Of a DNA stretch of 8,644 nt, positions 6,845-8,644 are shown in pieces. The notes beneath the pieces are model-generated. The model worked only from the letters and a program-made list of their open reading frames with translations, made no database searches and was not told the origin of the DNA. This DNA comes from Cyclobacteriaceae bacterium (GTDB lineage: Bacteria; Bacteroidota; Bacteroidia; Cytophagales; Cyclobacteriaceae). The stretch lies in NCBI GenBank assembly GCA_028279155.1, contig JANQST010000400.1:1-8644 (forward strand), given 5' to 3'. How positions within the stretch are numbered: position 1 is the stretch's first letter; every line of letters starts with the position of its first letter. Position numbers and translations under genes: made by a program.

Positions 6845-7504
6845 ATGAAAACAACAAAAATTTTAGGCGTTTTAGGTCTTCTAGCTTCAGTCTTAGTAGG
6901 AATGGGCGAATACCATTTACACTATTCGGACAACATATTAGGAAATGCAGAGAATTATGAGTTTCTGAAATTTGTCTCTCTTGAAAATCTCAAAACAGGT
7001 CATTTCCTGGCTGTCATTGGACTTCCTTTTTATTTCGCAGGATACATCCATATCTATCAGATGCTCAGCCCGGGAAATGAGAAATTAGCACGAACAGTGC
7101 TGGCAATCGGGTTTGTAGCCTTTGGAGTAGGTGGAATCTGGATAGGTTCTCGTGCGTTTATTGGAACGATTACCCATATGCAAGAACTGATAGCTCCTCA
7201 AGTATATCAGTCAATATTGGAAAACTATACTTCTCACCTCGAGGTACTCGTAAAGGCACTTCGTATTGTAGTAGCCATCCTTTCGGTGTTCTTTGCGATC
7301 ACTATACTAAAAGGGGGTACATATTATAAAAAATGGATGGCCATTTTAAACCCAATTGTTATCCTAATTCTACTTGTAGTCATAGGAAAAATTTTTCCAT
7401 CGATTGGAAAACATATGCTACCAATATTAATGAATGTAACACACTTCATTCTTTTCAGTCTGTCACTTTATCAATTCAACCTTAATCTTTCTGAAAATGA
7501 TTAA
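6845..7504 (+). CDS. Six-TM integral membrane protein, DUF6796-like
   Basis: This 219-residue protein has about six hydrophobic helices (roughly residues 5-22, 52-73, 82-108, 137-156, 164-185 and 190-209), so it sits in the inner membrane. The pattern of a first helix ending in GMGEYHLHY, a second with HFLAVIGLPFYFAGYIHIYQ, and a glycine-rich third with GVGGIWIGSRAFIGTITH resembles the uncharacterised DUF6796 membrane family, in which a Gly-Asp/Glu pair and a conserved His occur at similar places. This assignment is from pattern memory and moderate at best. Histidines 23, 26, 53, 69 and 111 lie at helix ends and could bind a ligand or metal, but that is speculation. It starts 16 nt after the small-protein gene, and its 3' end overlaps the next start by 8 nt (ATGATTAA), indicating coupled translation. 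Confidence 0.8.
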   Translation: MKTTKILGVLGLLASVLVGMGEYHLHYSDNILGNAENYEFLKFVSLENLKTGHFLAVIGLPFYFAGYIHIYQMLSPGNEKLARTVLAIGFVAFGVGGIWIGSRAFIGTITHMQELIAPQVYQSILENYTSHLEVLVKALRIVVAILSVFFAITILKGGTYYKKWMAILNPIVILILLVVIGKIFPSIGKHMLPILMNVTHFILFSLSLYQFNLNLSEND

Positions 7505-8644
7505 AAAGAGCTTCCTCACAATTTTTCTACTTGTATTCATCGCTGTATTCTGTGGCTTTTATTTCTTTTGGTGGGATTCAATATCTGAAAAATACACTAC
7601 GAGTATTGATGAAAGCGAAATACCAATTTTCAAGCAAATCAACCTCCCCTTTTACCATAAATACAATAAGCAGAAATCCCTACCGATAGCTCCTTCGGCA
7701 TTTATTGATATCGACAATGATAATGTCGATGAACTTTTTCTTGGTGGAGGGTTGGATCAGGAAGATGCTCTATTTGCATTTAAGGATGACGAATTCATTG
7801 ATATAAGCAATGATGTTTCCCTTCCTAGGAAGGGAAACAATACAACATCCATTAGTTCTATTTCTGCTGATTTTGATAATAACGGATTCAATGATCTGAT
7901 GATTTCACGAGAAGATGGTCTGTATATCTACTATAATGAGGAGGGCGAATTTCGAAAGAAAAAAATTGATACTCCAGTAAATACAAAATCAACACCTGCT
8001 GGAATCACTGCGGGTGATATTGATAGAGATGGGGATCTTGATATTTTTCTTGCAACCTATCTAAAAAAGGAATTGATGGAAGGTCAAACCATCTTTGAGA
8101 GGAAGGACTATGGATCAACAAGTGAACTTCTACTAAATAACGGAGATGATACATTCATAAGTATTACCAAAGAGGCTGGGTTAGAATATATTCATAACAC
8201 CTTTCAAGGAGTCTTTGTGGATATTGATAATGATAGCTGGTTAGATCTCTGCGTTGTTCACGATACAGGAGAGCCGCGGATTTACAAGAATAATGGAGAT
8301 CTAACTTTTACCATGAAACCGAATCCAATGACTGATAAGTTTTCTTATCCTATGGGGCTTGCAGTTGGTGATTATAATAATGACGGGTTGGTGGATTTCA
8401 TGTTTTCCAATACCGGCAGCACATTACCTCGATCTCTAGCCAAAGGTGATATAAAAGATGAAAGCAAGTTTGATGAAAAATGGATAATGCTTAGAAATGA
8501 AGGAGATTTTGTATTCACAAATACCGCGGATGAAGTAAAGGTCGCTGATTACGAATTTTCGTGGGGCTGCACATTTGCTGATATGAATAACGATGGACTA
8601 CAAGATCTCATTGTTGCTGAAAATTATGTAGACCTTGCTCCTAA
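7497..8644 (+). CDS. FG-GAP/VCBS repeat protein (CRTAC1-like), 3' end outside the window
   Basis: The frame is open to the right edge, giving 382 residues with no stop. Residues 5-25 are strongly hydrophobic and followed by aromatic residues (FYFFWW). There is no proper lipobox (VFC precedes Gly20), so a signal anchor or signal peptide is likely, with the rest outside the cytoplasm. Six calcium-loop motifs of the FG-GAP/VCBS type mark the blades of a beta-propeller: DIDNDNVDE (71-79), DFDNNGFND (125-133), DIDRDGDLD (174-182), DIDNDSWLD (242-250), DYNNDGLVD (292-300) and DMNNDGLQD (362-370). The segment LLLNNGDDTFISITKEAGL (211-229) is typical of CRTAC1-type proteins, which often end in an ASPIC/UnbV domain; that part would lie off the window. 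Such proteins usually act in extracytoplasmic binding, but this one's ligand is unknown. The ATG lies within the end of the preceding membrane-protein gene. Confidence 0.9.
   Translation, partial: MIKKSFLTIFLLVFIAVFCGFYFFWWDSISEKYTTSIDESEIPIFKQINLPFYHKYNKQKSLPIAPSAFIDIDNDNVDELFLGGGLDQEDALFAFKDDEFIDISNDVSLPRKGNNTTSISSISADFDNNGFNDLMISREDGLYIYYNEEGEFRKKKIDTPVNTKSTPAGITAGDIDRDGDLDIFLATYLKKELMEGQTIFERKDYGSTSELLLNNGDDTFISITKEAGLEYIHNTFQGVFVDIDNDSWLDLCVVHDTGEPRIYKNNGDLTFTMKPNPMTDKFSYPMGLAVGDYNNDGLVDFMFSNTGSTLPRSLAKGDIKDESKFDEKWIMLRNEGDFVFTNTADEVKVADYEFSWGCTFADMNNDGLQDLIVAENYVDLAP

Noticed and set aside
7497..7560. Lipoprotein signal in the FG-GAP protein
   Set aside because: The only cysteine in the hydrophobic stretch (Cys19) is preceded by Phe, which does not fit a lipobox.
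5919..8644. A complete Pycsar anti-phage system
   Set aside because: No nucleotide cyclase domain is encoded anywhere in the window, so only an effector-family protein can be claimed.

Overview
The window looks like a chromosomal segment of a Bacteroidota bacterium, most likely a marine Cytophagales-type lineage. This rests on the AT-rich sequence, near absence of Shine-Dalgarno sites, a large lipobox-bearing Omp85-type outer-membrane protein fused to a metallophosphatase fold, a Pycsar-effector-family (formerly DUF5706) membrane protein, and an FG-GAP/CRTAC1-type repeat protein. The genus is inference. No RNA genes, insertion sequences, CRISPR arrays or phage genes are visible.

Layout. (1) 1-1968, plus strand: the 3' end of an uncharacterised conserved gene, then two tandem Crp/Fnr-type regulators, joined by 4-nt and 8-nt stop/start overlaps, so probably one translationally coupled operon. 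(2) 2066-5809, minus strand: a single 1247-aa gene convergent with that operon, ending in a strong minus-strand-specific intrinsic terminator (2003-2047). (3) A 109-bp divergent intergenic region (5810-5918) with a short inverted repeat. (4) 5919-8644, plus strand: a compact operon of a standalone Pycsar-effector-type TM protein, a small soluble protein, a six-TM membrane protein (DUF6796-like) and an FG-GAP/VCBS repeat protein cut by the right edge.

The most striking gene is the 1247-aa protein. It is read as lipoprotein signal, metallophosphatase fold, a domain with motifs resembling atypical kinases, an RTX-like linker and an Omp85-type barrel. Its phosphatase domain keeps the scaffold around every signature motif, but six of the seven expected metal ligands and the catalytic histidine are replaced, so it appears to be a pseudoenzyme. 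The kinase-like motifs are intact. It is transcribed divergently from a Pycsar-effector-type protein that lacks both the HD domain usual in Bacteroidota homologues and any adjacent nucleotide cyclase.

How the genes work together is not established. A reasonable reading is a cell-envelope locus (outer-membrane lipoprotein-barrel, two inner-membrane proteins, one membrane-anchored calcium-binding repeat protein) next to an independent regulator operon. No link between the two regulators and the envelope genes can be shown from sequence alone.
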